NCBI GenBank assembly: GCA_902768605.1
Contig: CACXLY010000023.1
Coordinates: 1-39,395, forward strand
Length of the DNA stretch: 39,395 nucleotides
From: an uncultured Bacteroidales bacterium
Lineage (GTDB): Bacteria > Bacteroidota > Bacteroidia > Bacteroidales > Bacteroidaceae
Direction: 5' to 3'
The notes under the pieces: generated by a model
Databases searched by the model: none
What the model was told of the DNA's origin: nothing
The model's input: only the letters and a program-made list of their open reading frames with translations
Position numbers and translations under genes: made by a program
Shown: piece by piece, positions 30,785-38,620 of the stretch
Position numbering within the stretch: position 1 is the stretch's first letter
Layout: each line of letters begins with the position of its first letter

Positions 30785-30873
30785 GCTTGCTTTTATACAA
30801 GCAGTATCTTTTGAAGTTACCAACGTGAAACTTTTTGTTTCGCTGGCAAAACAAAAAGTTACGCATTGGTAAC
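30785..30873. repeat. Two inverted-repeat structures in the gap before the TPR gene
   Basis: GCTTG (30785-30789) pairs with CAAGC (30798-30802). A larger imperfect palindrome runs from GTTACCAA (30816-30823) to TTGGTAAC (30866-30873), with inner complementary runs AACTTTTTGTTT and AACAAAAAGTT. It could be a small non-autonomous element; no gene is seen between 30652 and 31089. Confidence 0.65.
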
Positions 30874-30893
30874 AAATCGTTTTTACAAGGAAG

Positions 30894-30972
30894 AGGGATG
30901 AGGGATGAGGGATGAGGGATGAGGGATGAAGGAAGAGGGAAGACGGAAGAAGGAAGATGGATGATGGAAGAC
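30894..30972. repeat. Heptanucleotide tandem repeat AGGGATG and degenerate purine tract
   Basis: Five exact copies of AGGGATG (30894-30928) decay into ggaaga/ggatga units to about 30972, giving an almost pure purine strand of 80 bases. Copy number is likely to vary. It lies about 120 bp upstream of the TPR gene promoter. Confidence 0.88.
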
Positions 30973-31089
30973 ATTTTTAGGTGCGTCAACTCACTTTTTA
31001 TATCGCCTATTCACTGCTCCAGATACTTAAAATATATAAGATAAGGAATAATTTTTCACTTATCATTTTTCTCTTTTCATTTTTTATCG

Positions 31090-31097
31090 TATCTTTG
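31090..31097 (+). promoter_or_regulatory. -7 box TATCTTTG of the TPR-ribH operon
   Basis: Consensus TAnnTTTG followed by cacgc. The leader is about 25 bases, A-rich up to the ATG at 31128. It shares its upstream 24 bases with the GH5 promoter. Confidence 0.65.
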
Positions 31098-31127
31098 CAC
31101 GCAAAAATTTAATTAAACACAAAAAAC

Positions 31128-31799
31128 ATGTCTAAGAAAAAAGCAAAACAGCAGGTCAATGAGTTCGACGAAACCATTGCCGCTTCAAAATCATTCTTTG
31201 AGAAAAACAAGAAAGCAATCCTTTATGGCGGCGGCGGTCTGCTCGCCATCATCATCATCGCACTGCTTGTGCATCAGTTCTACATCACTCCGCGCAACAA
31301 CCATGCCAACGAGAGCATCTTCTATGCCGAACAGGCTTTCATGGACGGCAACTACGAGAAGGCTCTCAACGGCGACGGCACCAACATGGGTTTCCTCTCC
31401 GTCATCGACCAGTACAAGAACACGAAGGCTGGCAACCTGGCTTGCCTCTATGCTGCCAAGTGCTATGCTGCTACCGAGAAGTATCAGGAAGCCATCGATA
31501 TGCTCAATAAATTCGACGGCGTGGGCGACGCTATGATTAGCCCTGCTGCAACGGCTCTCAAGGGCAACTGCTATGCAGAACTCGGCGAGAACGAGAAGGC
31601 TGCCGAGCTGCTCTTGAAGGCTGCTAAGGATGCCGACAACAACACCATCAGCCCCACTTGCCTCCTGCAGGCTGGTCAGATCTTCGCCGCTCTCGGACAG
31701 ATGGACAAGGCACTTGACTGCTACAAGCAAATCAAGAGCAAGTACCAGCAGAGCAACCTCTACTACGAGATTGACAAGTATATCGAGGCAGCACAATAG
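31128..31799 (+). CDS. Membrane-anchored TPR protein (YfgM-like)
   Basis: 223 residues: a Lys-rich cytoplasmic N-terminus, one transmembrane helix (about 30-49: AILYGGGGLLAIIIIALLVHQF) and a periplasmic TPR solenoid (about 62-223) with repeats such as NLACLYAAKCYAATEKYQEAIDMLNKF and ALKGNCYAELGENEKAAELLLKAA. This layout is that of YfgM-type proteins, which assist chaperones at the Sec translocon; function here is inferred. It is followed by ribH after a 61-bp gap and probably co-transcribed with it. Confidence 0.85.
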   Translation: MSKKKAKQQVNEFDETIAASKSFFEKNKKAILYGGGGLLAIIIIALLVHQFYITPRNNHANESIFYAEQAFMDGNYEKALNGDGTNMGFLSVIDQYKNTKAGNLACLYAAKCYAATEKYQEAIDMLNKFDGVGDAMISPAATALKGNCYAELGENEKAAELLLKAAKDADNNTISPTCLLQAGQIFAALGQMDKALDCYKQIKSKYQQSNLYYEIDKYIEAAQ

Positions 31800-31820
31800 T
31801 GGATTGCCCTTTTGGGAAGT

Positions 31821-31858
31821 GTCAAATCGTAAATAGTAAATAGTCAAATAGTAAATTA
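31821..31858. repeat. AT repeat leader directly upstream of ribH
   Basis: Units of tcaaatcgtaaatagtaaatag run up to 2 bases before the TTG start codon of ribH. Confidence 0.75.
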
Positions 31859-31860
31859 CC

Positions 31861-32343
31861 TTGGCTTCATCTCTTCATAATCTCAGCGACTACGACATCC
31901 ATTCTGTGCCCGATGCTACTGGCATGAGGGTGGGTATCGTCGTGAGCGAGTGGAACGACAAGATTACCTCCGCTTTGCTCGAAGGTGCTTGTCAGACTCT
32001 TATCAAGCACGGCGTCAAAGAGGAGAATATCACGGTCAAGACTGTGCCCGGCAGCTTCGAACTGGTCTATGGCTCAGCTCGCTTTGCCAGCTCCGGCCTT
32101 GTGGATGCAGTTATCGCAATAGGTTGCGTCATCCGTGGCGACACACCTCACTTCGACTACATCTGTCAGGGAGTGACGCAAGGCTTGGCCGACCTGAACC
32201 GCGAAGGCAAAGTGCCCGTCATCTATGGTCTGCTGACCTGCAACACACTCGAACAAGCTGAGCAGCGCAGCGGCGGTATGCTTGGCAACAAAGGCGACGA
32301 GTGCGCCGTAACAGCCATCAAGATGGTGAAAGGCTGGGAGTGA
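31861..32343 (+). CDS. ribH: 6,7-dimethyl-8-ribityllumazine synthase
   Basis: Lumazine synthase condenses 5-amino-6-ribitylaminouracil with dihydroxybutanone phosphate, the penultimate step of riboflavin synthesis; it forms 60-mer or pentameric shells. Visible: [54 protein letters not shown] with the catalytic His, and [21 protein letters not shown] place the start at TTG (31861), since the encoded [12 protein letters not shown] agrees with the usual Bacteroidales N-terminus and the only ATG downstream would remove it. Upstream is an AT repeat; no FMN riboswitch is seen. Confidence 0.94.
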   Translation: MASSLHNLSDYDIHSVPDATGMRVGIVVSEWNDKITSALLEGACQTLIKHGVKEENITVKTVPGSFELVYGSARFASSGLVDAVIAIGCVIRGDTPHFDYICQGVTQGLADLNREGKVPVIYGLLTCNTLEQAEQRSGGMLGNKGDECAVTAIKMVKGWE

Positions 32344-32345
32344 CT

Positions 32346-32395
32346 TTTAAGAATTAAGAATTAAGAGTTAAGAATTAAGTTAATTCCAGTTTCGG
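32346..32395. repeat. gaattaagaatt AT repeat after ribH
   Basis: Four short units of aagaattaagaattaagag lie immediately downstream of the ribH stop. Confidence 0.6.
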
Positions 32396-32547
32396 GAGTT
32401 AATGAAGTTAAAGAAGTTAAAGAAGTTAAAGGACGATACCTTGGGATGCGGTTTGCATTCAGCCCCGTATTCGGCTGCAAAAACTATTGTCCTTTAACTT
32501 CCCCAAGCGAGCATAGCTCGCTAACTTCTTTAACTTCTTTAACTCCC
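32394..32547. repeat. 154-bp element with terminal and nested inverted repeats
   Basis: The ends are inverted: GGGAGTTAA...gaagttaaagaagtta (from 32394) against taacttctttaacttctttaactccc (to 32547). Nested inside are GTTAAAGGAC (32425-32434) / GTCCTTTAAC (32489-32498) and a perfect AGCGAGC-ATA-GCTCGCT hairpin (32506-32522). No ORF of note. It has the look of a miniature inverted-repeat element. Confidence 0.75.
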
Positions 32548-32602
32548 ATAAAAACACAACATCCGAAACTTAAATTAAGTTAAGAGACTACGATAAAAGA
32601 TT

Positions 32603-32640
32603 AGCGCTGCTCGGGACGAACCCAGGCAGCGCTTTTCTTA
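32603..32640 (+). terminator. Intrinsic terminator after ribH
   Basis: AGCGCTGC (32603-32610) pairs with GCAGCGCT (32626-32633), followed by tttctta. On the opposite strand the hairpin is followed by aatctttt, so it may also end transcription of the converging toxin gene. Confidence 0.75.
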
Positions 32641-32661
32641 TATAGCAGCCAACAATTAGTG

Positions 32662-33003
32662 TTAGTGGCTGCTTCTCAATTCATTAACGAGCCATTTGAT
32701 ATATTCATCGGAGACACTGTCGATTTCATTCTTATCATAGATAGTTAGCAATGTAACATCGGCTTCGTCACTTATCAACACATTCAACGTCAGCACTCGG
32801 GCACCACCGCTTCGCCCCCTACCCTTCGACTTGACAGACATACGTATCTTTCGCACTCCACCACCGAGATCCACACCTTGAAAAGGATTCTTCTGTATCT
32901 CTTTCTGGAAGGCGGCAAGATCATCTGTCAGGAAACGATACTTCTTGCACAACCGCCTGAATTGCCGTTTGAATTCGTCGTGAAGACGAATCGTCACCTT
33001 CAT
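32662..33003 (-). CDS. RelE/ParE-superfamily toxin
   Basis: 113 residues with the RelE-like order of an N-terminal helix (RLHDEFKRQFRRLCKKYRFLTDDL) and beta-sheet residues (VDLGGGVRKIRMSVKSKGRGRSGGARVLTLNVLI, then VTLLTIYDKNEIDSVSDEYI). The chain is rich in Arg/Lys on the sheet, as in ribosome-dependent RNases. Its ATG overlaps the end of the upstream antitoxin gene by 4 bp (ATGA), the usual sign of a coupled pair. Confidence 0.85.
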   Translation of the reverse strand: MKVTIRLHDEFKRQFRRLCKKYRFLTDDLAAFQKEIQKNPFQGVDLGGGVRKIRMSVKSKGRGRSGGARVLTLNVLISDEADVTLLTIYDKNEIDSVSDEYIKWLVNELRSSH

Positions 33004-33254
33004 TTTGCTTCCTCCATCTTCAGCTCCTCAAGAAACTCATCAAGTGTCTGGAGTTCACGTCCTTCGCGCTTGGCTGCTTCAACCTCTTTGAAAGCACGAG
33101 TCAAAGTCTCCTTCACGAAGGCCTTCTGTTTAGCAGCCTTGCGTTCATCAGCTGTAGGCTCGACAAGTTTACTTGCAAGCCATTCACGGTCTTTCTGCTT
33201 AAGCGAAAGCCCCTGAATATAAGTCCACAAGTTGTTTAATGCAAATGCTGTCAT
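33000..33254 (-). CDS. Cognate antitoxin of the RelE-like toxin
   Basis: 84 residues: FALNNLWTYIQGLSLKQKDREWLASKLVE opens a short helical N-terminal part, and the Glu-rich C-terminus (LQTLDEFLEELKMEEAK) would wrap the toxin. I do not recognise a standard DNA-binding fold, so autorepression is uncertain. It lies 42 bp after ilvE on the same strand and may be read through from it. Assignment rests on gene size, charge and the ATGA overlap. Confidence 0.75.
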   Translation of the reverse strand: MTAFALNNLWTYIQGLSLKQKDREWLASKLVEPTADERKAAKQKAFVKETLTRAFKEVEAAKREGRELQTLDEFLEELKMEEAK

Positions 33255-33296
33255 TTTTCAATATGTTTGTTTCTTTTGAAAAAGGATGGCTTCATC

Positions 33297-34319
33297 TTAC
33301 TCTATCACGACTCTTGTCCAGCCGTGTTCGTCGGGCTCGATTCCATACTGGATGTTGCGAAGCTTCTCATAAAGCTTGCGGCAAATGGGACCAGGTTCGC
33401 CATTCTTCGAGATGATGAAGCTTTGCTTGGTGTCGAGGTCGTCGATGCGCTCGATGGGACTGATGACGGCAGCTGTTCCGCAAGCTCCAGCCTCCTCGAA
33501 GGTCGCAAGTTCTTCTTCGGGAATCTGTCTGCGCTCCACCTTCATGCCGAGGTCCATAGCCAGCTGCATCAGGCTCTTGTTCGTGATGCTGGGCAGGATG
33601 CTGCTGCTCTTCGGCGTGATATAAGTGTTGTTCTTGATGCCGAAGAAGTTGGCAGCGCCGCACTCGTCCATGTACTTCTTCTCTTTCGCATCAAGATAGA
33701 ACTCGCAGCTGTAGCCGAGGTCGTGCGCCATCTTGTTGGCTCTGAGGCTGGCTGCATAGTTGCCACCCACCTTATAGATGCCAGTGCCGAGAGGGGCAGA
33801 GCGGTCGTACTCGCGGATGATGACATAGGGATTCGTGGCAAAGCCGCCCTTGAAGTATGGGCCGACGGGTGTGACGAAGATGAGGAAGAGGTATTCGCTG
33901 GCAGGATGAACGCCCACCTGAGCGCTCGTGCCAATCAGCAAAGGACGGATATAGAGCGTTGCTCCGCTTTCATAAGGCGGGATGAAGCGCTCATTGAGGC
34001 GCACCACCTTATCCACCATCTCGTTGAACTTCTCCGTAGAAAGCTCGGGCATGAGGATGCCTCGGCAAGTGCTTTGCAGGCGGGCAGCGTTCTCGTCAGA
34101 ACGGAACACGCGCACCTTTCCATCAGGGCAGCGGTAAGCCTTCAGTCCCTCGAAAGCCTCTTGTCCATAATGCAAACAAGTAGCAGCCATGTGCAGAGGA
34201 ACGGTCTCCTCGCTGCAAACCTCTATCTCACCCCATGCGCCATTACGATAGTAGCAACGCACATTGTAGTCTGTCTTCATGTAACCAAACGAGAGGTTAC
34301 TCCAATCGATATCTTTCAT
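33297..34319 (-). CDS. ilvE: Branched-chain amino acid aminotransferase
   Basis: Fold type IV PLP enzyme for the last step of Leu, Ile and Val synthesis. Visible: YNVRCYYRNGAWGEIEV, LHYGQEAFEGLKAYR, RVFRSDENAARLQSTCRG, YIRPLLIGTSAQVGVHP, the cofactor lysine in GTGIYKVGGNYAASLRA (Lys183) and DECGAANFFGI, EEAGACGTAAVISPI. I choose the Met at 34319 (MKDIDWSNLSFGYMKT). An in-frame ATG at 34343 would add MERGRVRL, entirely encoded by a GC-rich repeat, so the repeat offers an alternative start. Confidence 0.94.
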   Translation of the reverse strand: MKDIDWSNLSFGYMKTDYNVRCYYRNGAWGEIEVCSEETVPLHMAATCLHYGQEAFEGLKAYRCPDGKVRVFRSDENAARLQSTCRGILMPELSTEKFNEMVDKVVRLNERFIPPYESGATLYIRPLLIGTSAQVGVHPASEYLFLIFVTPVGPYFKGGFATNPYVIIREYDRSAPLGTGIYKVGGNYAASLRANKMAHDLGYSCEFYLDAKEKKYMDECGAANFFGIKNNTYITPKSSSILPSITNKSLMQLAMDLGMKVERRQIPEEELATFEEAGACGTAAVISPIERIDDLDTKQSFIISKNGEPGPICRKLYEKLRNIQYGIEPDEHGWTRVVIE

Positions 34320-34398
34320 AAGCCTCACCCTACCCCTCTCCAAAAGAGAGGGAATTTTGAATTTAGTTATTTAGAATTTTAAATTAAACTTTGCGCTG
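34320..34398. repeat. GC-rich repeat plus AT tail in the ilvE leader
   Basis: agcctcaccctacccctctccaaaagagagggaa (34320-34353) contains the CTCTC-caaaa-GAGAG stem of the repeat family and abuts the ilvE start. It is followed by ttgaatttagttatttagaattttaaatt. Confidence 0.75.
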
Positions 34399-34406
34399 CA
34401 AAGTTA
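34399..34406 (-). promoter_or_regulatory. -7 box TAACTTTG of ilvE overlapping the xseB stop
   Basis: Minus-strand TAACTTTG begins with the TAA stop codon of xseB (34406-34404). The leader to 34319 is about 75 bases. Confidence 0.55.
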
Positions 34407-34601
34407 CGCCTTTTCTTCGACATTCAGCAATGATTGGCAGTTTTTTTCTGCTTCATATAGCTTTTCGTGACAATACTTCATCAACTTTTGTGCTTCGCGA
34501 AGGCGCTGGGCCATCTCGTCGATGCCTATTTCGCCTTGTTCCATCTGCGATGCCATCTCCTCGAGCTTCTGCATCGCCTGTTCGTAAGTCAGTTCGTTCA
34601 T
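34404..34601 (-). CDS. xseB: Exodeoxyribonuclease VII small subunit
   Basis: 65 residues of helical hairpin typical of XseB: MNELTYEQAMQKLEEMASQMEQGEIGIDEMAQRLREAQKLMKYCHEKLYEAE. It binds XseA in exonuclease VII, which degrades single-stranded DNA. It follows xseA on the same strand across a 55-bp repeat spacer. Confidence 0.94.
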   Translation of the reverse strand: MNELTYEQAMQKLEEMASQMEQGEIGIDEMAQRLREAQKLMKYCHEKLYEAEKNCQSLLNVEEKA

Positions 34602-34656
34602 ATTGCGGCCCCCTCTCCGCTCCCCCTTGGGGGAGTACTTTCGAATTTTGAATTTA
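34602..34656. repeat. Repeat spacer between xseA and xseB
   Basis: A GC-rich fragment (ccccctctccgctcccccttgggggag, 34608-34634) plus an AT tail (ttcgaattttgaatttattatttt). On the minus strand the xseA stop is followed at once by the AT unit. Confidence 0.7.
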
Positions 34657-35919
34657 TTATTTTTGAATTAAGATTACTTTCGAGTATATATCTCCGTTAT
34701 TTGTTTGAGTCGTCAGCACTTCGCCTTCCATCAGGCCTTCTGCGCTTCGAACAAGTTTCCCTGCGCAAGTGGTGATGGTGTAGCCACGCTTCAGGAGGAG
34801 CCTTGGGTCGAGCAGTTCCAGCCGTTTCTCCAATAGTTGCTGACGATGATGCTCGCGCTCAATCCGCTGAGGGAGGGCTGCCAAAAGCCTTTGACGAAGG
34901 AGCTGCAACTTGCTCTGCCGCCCCTGAATCATGTTTGTGAAGAGCAGAGGCAGGACTGCTCTGTGTCGCTCCAACCGCTGCTTCTCGCGAAGAATCCTCT
35001 CTCCGGCAGAGCGAGTGATGCGCTGATAGAGCTCATCGAGCAAAGTTGCTTCCGCAGCCTGATGCCCAATGATGAAAGCAGCCGCTGCCGTCGGCGTCTT
35101 CACCTTGGTATGAGCCACATAGTCGAGCACCGTCTCGTCGCGCTCATGGCCGATGCCCGTCAGCACAGGCAAGGGATAGAGGGCGATGCAGGCTGCCAGC
35201 TCGTAGCTGTCGAAGTCGCTCAGGTCGCTGCTTGCTCCCCCACCCCTGATGATGACAACAAGGTCGAAAGGCAGCCCCCCTCTATCTTCCTCCGAGGAGG
35301 AGATTGCTTCGAGGGCAGAGATGATGCTCTCCGGAACTTGCTCGCCTTGCATGACTGCGGGGAAAAGCTGGACATCGAAGCGGAAGCCATAGTCGTTCTC
35401 TTCAAGCTGATGGCAGAAGTCGCCATAGCCGGCAGCAGTCGCGCTGCTGATGACAGCGATTCGCCTCAGCAGTCGCGGCAAGGGCAGACTCTGATTGTCG
35501 TGCAAGATGCCGTCCTTCTCCAGTTGCTGAAGTATCTCTCTGCGCCTTTTAGCGAGGTCGCCAAGGGTAAAGGTCGAGTCAATATCGACGACATTGAGCG
35601 AGAAGCCATACTGTTCGTGGAAGCTGACCTCGACCAACAGCTTCACCTGCAAGCCCTTGCGAAGTGTCTCGCCTGCCTCCTTCTGGAACCTTAACCTTAT
35701 TATATTATAATTGCGAGCCCAACAGGTTATCCTTGCTTTTGCGATGATGCGGTCGGTCTCCTCATCCTTCTGAACAAGCTCTCCGTAGAAGTGTCCGCCG
35801 AAGGCTGGTGTGCTGACATCGCTCAGCTCGCCCACCACCCAGTACTGCGCATCGAAGTTCTCCTCGATGACATCCCGCACCAGGCTGTTCAGTTCGAAAA
35901 GTGTCAGTACTTCGTTCAT
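34657..35919 (-). CDS. xseA: Exodeoxyribonuclease VII large subunit
   Basis: The catalytic subunit of exonuclease VII. An N-terminal OB fold (about 1-100: LFELNSLVRDVIEENFDAQYWVVGELSD) is followed by the nuclease domain (IAVISSATAAGYGDF, FDVQLFPAVMQGEQ, LVVIIRGGGASSDLSDFDSYELA, PVLTGIGHERDETVLDYVAHTKVKTPTAAAAFI), a coiled coil (RQSKLQLLRQRLLAALPQR...) and the C-terminal LLKRGYTITT. Length 420 is normal. It starts 3 bp after the symporter stop. Confidence 0.95.
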   Translation of the reverse strand: MNEVLTLFELNSLVRDVIEENFDAQYWVVGELSDVSTPAFGGHFYGELVQKDEETDRIIAKARITCWARNYNIIRLRFQKEAGETLRKGLQVKLLVEVSFHEQYGFSLNVVDIDSTFTLGDLAKRRREILQQLEKDGILHDNQSLPLPRLLRRIAVISSATAAGYGDFCHQLEENDYGFRFDVQLFPAVMQGEQVPESIISALEAISSSEEDRGGLPFDLVVIIRGGGASSDLSDFDSYELAACIALYPLPVLTGIGHERDETVLDYVAHTKVKTPTAAAAFIIGHQAAEATLLDELYQRITRSAGERILREKQRLERHRAVLPLLFTNMIQGRQSKLQLLRQRLLAALPQRIEREHHRQQLLEKRLELLDPRLLLKRGYTITTCAGKLVRSAEGLMEGEVLTTQTNNGDIYSKVILIQK

Positions 35920-35922
35920 GGG

Positions 35923-37305
35923 TTAAAGTTTGGCAGATTTGTCGACTGCAATGTCCTCCATTTCCTCATCGAGGCGACCTCCCCAGAGGTATTTGTTGGT
36001 CTCGCGGGCAGCAACACCGCTCAGCAGGAGCAGAGCCACGAGGTTGGGAACGGTCATGAGCGCGTTCATTGTGTCGGCAATGTTCCAGATGACATCAAGG
36101 CTGATGATGCTGCCGAAGAACAGAGCCACGATATAGAGGATGCGATAGAAGCGGTTGATGCGCTGGTGCTCAATGTAGTTGACGGCGCTCTCGCCATAAT
36201 AGCTCCAGCCGAGGATGGTGCTGAAGGCAAAGGTCAGGATGCCGAAAGTGAGCAAGGGTGCTCCGACATAAGGTATCTTGGAGAAGGCCACCTTCGTCAA
36301 TGCTGCTCCGTCGGTATAGCTGATGTCGGGATAAGCCAAGATACTGCTGACGAGCACCAGTCCTGTGAGGGCGCAGATGATGACGGTGTCCCAGAACGTT
36401 CCTGTGCTCGACACCAAGGCCTGCCGAACCGGGTTGCGTGTCTGAGCAGCAGCAGCCACAATGGGAGCGCTGCCCATGCCGCTCTCGTTGGAGAACAAAC
36501 CTCGGGCTATTCCATAGCGAGCTGCCATCATCACCGTTGCTCCCACGAAGCCGCTGCCTGCTGCCACTGGATTGAAGGCAGACTCGACAATGAGCTGGAC
36601 AGCAGGCCAGACGAAACCTCTGTTCATGTAGAGAATATACAGACAGCCAAGCACATAGAGTGCAGCCATGAAGGGCACAAGAATGGTGCAGACGCGAGCG
36701 ATGGACTTCACGCCGCCCATGATGACGAGGCCCGTGAGTGTGCAGATGAAGACGCCTACTATCCAAGTGGGGATGCCGAAGGTCTCGTTCGCCAGAAGTG
36801 CGATAGAGTTGGCTTGCACGGTGCAGCCGATGCCGAAACTGGCAAGGGCGGTAAAGATGGCGAAGACGAGTGCCAGCCATTTCATGCCAAGGCCGAGCTC
36901 GAGGGCATACATGGGACCTCCGTAGGTTCTGCCGTCGCTGCCTCTTACACGATACTTTACAGCAAGCAAACCCTCGGCATATTTCGTGGACATACCGAAG
37001 ATACCCGTCAACCAGCACCACAGCACAGCACCCGGTCCACCCAAAGCCACAGCTGTTGCTACGCCGACAATGTTACCCGTTCCTATGGTGGCAGCCAGTG
37101 CCGTCGCCAATGCTCCGAACTGAGACACATCGCCCTTTGCCCCTTTATCTTTCTTTACAGACAAACGGATGCCAGTCAGCAATCGCCTTTGTGGAATGCG
37201 AAGCCGGAAAGTGAGGAACACATGCGTGCCAAGCAGCAAGATGACCATCGGCCAGCCCCAAAGCACGGAGCTGAGCAGGGAGAAGAGGTTGTTTATTGCA
37301 TCCAT
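35923..37305 (-). CDS. AGCS-family sodium:alanine/glycine symporter
   Basis: A polytopic inner-membrane protein of 460 residues, about 11 helices. Family signatures: FGALATALAATIGTGNIVGVATAVALGGPGAVLWCWLTGIFGMSTKYAEGLLAVKYR and GLFSNESGMGSAPIVAAAAQTRNPVRQALVSSTGTFWDT, FAFSTILGWSYYGE. It imports alanine or glycine with sodium (or protons). The gene heads the run with xseA and xseB 3 bp downstream, probably a coincidental operon. Confidence 0.94.
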   Translation of the reverse strand: MDAINNLFSLLSSVLWGWPMVILLLGTHVFLTFRLRIPQRRLLTGIRLSVKKDKGAKGDVSQFGALATALAATIGTGNIVGVATAVALGGPGAVLWCWLTGIFGMSTKYAEGLLAVKYRVRGSDGRTYGGPMYALELGLGMKWLALVFAIFTALASFGIGCTVQANSIALLANETFGIPTWIVGVFICTLTGLVIMGGVKSIARVCTILVPFMAALYVLGCLYILYMNRGFVWPAVQLIVESAFNPVAAGSGFVGATVMMAARYGIARGLFSNESGMGSAPIVAAAAQTRNPVRQALVSSTGTFWDTVIICALTGLVLVSSILAYPDISYTDGAALTKVAFSKIPYVGAPLLTFGILTFAFSTILGWSYYGESAVNYIEHQRINRFYRILYIVALFFGSIISLDVIWNIADTMNALMTVPNLVALLLLSGVAARETNKYLWGGRLDEEMEDIAVDKSAKL

Positions 37306-37344
37306 GGGTTAAGGAAGGCTCTGCAGCACCCTCTATATTTTGTT

Positions 37345-38184
37345 TTACTTTCTCAAGACTGTCTGGCCCTGCGAGACGATGATGCCGCGAGAGACATCTG
37401 TGGCAGGAGTGCCGTCGAGGTGGAACATTGGTGCATCCTGAGTGTTTGCGACCTTCGGGGCTTCAACTCCTGTACCCTCTTTGATGCGCTTGTACTCAGC
37501 TCGCGCCTTCACAAGTTGCCGTTGATAGGCCTCCGAAACGACGACATTGGAGAAGACACCCATACTGAGCATCATCCCGGCATCGATGTCGCTCTTCCAA
37601 TGATGACCGCAAATCACGCGATCCAATGCATACTCCCGCGCACAGACCAGAATCTCCGCTGTCCGCTCTGGAGCAACGGTGGAGAGGGCGAGTGCAAACA
37701 TCCAGCCAGCCACAGAATGGCCTGAAGGATAACTTGACGAAAAGGCTTCCTCCTCGTCTGTCTCGGGAGTCAGCGAAGGCTCGCCGAAAGTGGTAAACGG
37801 ACGAATCCGCTGATAGAGATTCTTCACCCTTTTCTTTTCAGCCATTGCATCGCTGGTAGCTCCTGAAGCAAGTTTCCAGATTTCGGGTGTGAGTTCTGGA
37901 CTGATTGCAATGCCCATGCTTTCGGAGAACACCTCATTCAGCGAAGCCGTTGAATTCCAGACTGCCTCCTCGCCCCTTGCCTCGCGCTGGCTCTTGCCCC
38001 AGGCATAGAAGAAATAGTCGTTGTAGAACTCCCCACTAAGCTGCGAAGGAGGCTCGGGCAGCCACAAGGAAGCATTCGGCCTCGCATCATCGCTCAAGTA
38101 GGGGTCTGCATACTGCACTTGGGCCCAAACACACAGCGAGGCCAACGTCGAAACGCATAAAAGGAAAAACTTCTTTCTATTCAT
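37345..38184 (-). CDS. Class A non-specific acid phosphatase (PAP2/PhoN-like), secreted
   Basis: A 279-residue protein starting at the Met at 38184 (MNRKKFFLLCVSTLASLCVWAQ, signal peptide). The three PAP2 motifs are complete: KRVKNLYQRIRP, SYPSGHS and DRVICGHHWKSDID, giving the catalytic His pair and Arg/Lys phosphate ligands. It releases phosphate from organic esters in the periplasm or at the surface. The last 29 residues (FHLDGTPATDVSRGIIVSQG...VLRK) resemble the end of a type A T9SS sorting domain but are shorter than usual. The longer open frame to 38247 crosses the promoter. Confidence 0.9.
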   Translation of the reverse strand: MNRKKFFLLCVSTLASLCVWAQVQYADPYLSDDARPNASLWLPEPPSQLSGEFYNDYFFYAWGKSQREARGEEAVWNSTASLNEVFSESMGIAISPELTPEIWKLASGATSDAMAEKKRVKNLYQRIRPFTTFGEPSLTPETDEEEAFSSSYPSGHSVAGWMFALALSTVAPERTAEILVCAREYALDRVICGHHWKSDIDAGMMLSMGVFSNVVVSEAYQRQLVKARAEYKRIKEGTGVEAPKVANTQDAPMFHLDGTPATDVSRGIIVSQGQTVLRK

Positions 38185-38204
38185 AGCTAAAGGTTTTGTG
38201 TCTG

Positions 38205-38212
38205 CAAAGATA
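38205..38212 (-). promoter_or_regulatory. -7 box TATCTTTG of the acid phosphatase gene
   Basis: Minus-strand TATCTTTG with a TTTG 22 bases upstream (38238-38235), slightly longer than the usual spacing. Leader about 15 bases. Confidence 0.6.
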
Positions 38213-38247
38213 CACATTTTTTTCAAAAGGAATGCAAACGGAGTCAA

Positions 38248-38566
38248 GAGTCTTGCTTATTTACGGAAAAATATGCCTTAATCATGCTGTTTTGCTGTGC
38301 TTAAATATATAATGGTATGTTTTTCGTAACCATCCACGCTGTAAATAGCTAAAAGACACAGAGAAAGAGTCCCAAAGCGTTAAGTGTTATGTGTTAACTC
38401 GCAAAATCAACATATAGTTATATAAGGAGTAATTATATTATTATATTATTATATTATATATAATATTATATATAATATAAAGTAAGAAGTATGATAGTAT
38501 GTATATATGTGGAAAACGGCAATTAACAGTTAACGGTTAACGCTTCTTCTTTTTTTGAAGTGTTAC
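38248..38566. other. AT-rich intergenic region without genes
   Basis: Bases 38428-38480 are a TTATA/TATAA microsatellite of near-zero GC (attatattattatattatatata-type) that can fold on itself. Bases 38376-38398 and 38527-38543 contain gttaagtg/gttaac motifs like those in the following 22-bp units. No promoter or ORF is supported. Confidence 0.6.
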
Positions 38567-38610
38567 GTTGGCAAACTAAGCACGTTAAGTTGACGAACTT
38601 AACGTGTGTC
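38567..38610. repeat. Tandem 22-bp units forming an 11-bp perfect hairpin
   Basis: Units 38567-38588 and 38589-38610 both begin gttg and are followed by another gttg at 38611. Across their junction CACGTTAAGTT (38581-38591), GACG and AACTTAACGTG (38596-38606) make a perfect 11-bp stem with a 4-base loop. It lies 15 bp past the TraB gene stop; no T-tract follows in that gene's direction, so terminator function is weak. Confidence 0.7.
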
Positions 38611-38620
38611 GTTGGAAGTG

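Noticed and set aside
30735..30989. An 84-codon minus-strand frame over the AGGGATG tract
   Set aside because: The translation is a Ser/Pro/Leu/His repeat of the heptamer and has no start context or family.
31800..31860. FMN riboswitch before ribH
   Set aside because: The 61-bp gap is too short and is AT repeat; none of the conserved RFN stems is present.
35791..37725. A 644-codon open frame on the plus strand opposite the AGCS symporter and phosphatase genes
   Set aside because: The composition is His/Cys/Ala-rich with no domain, and both minus-strand genes show complete family motifs; it is an antisense shadow of biased codon use.
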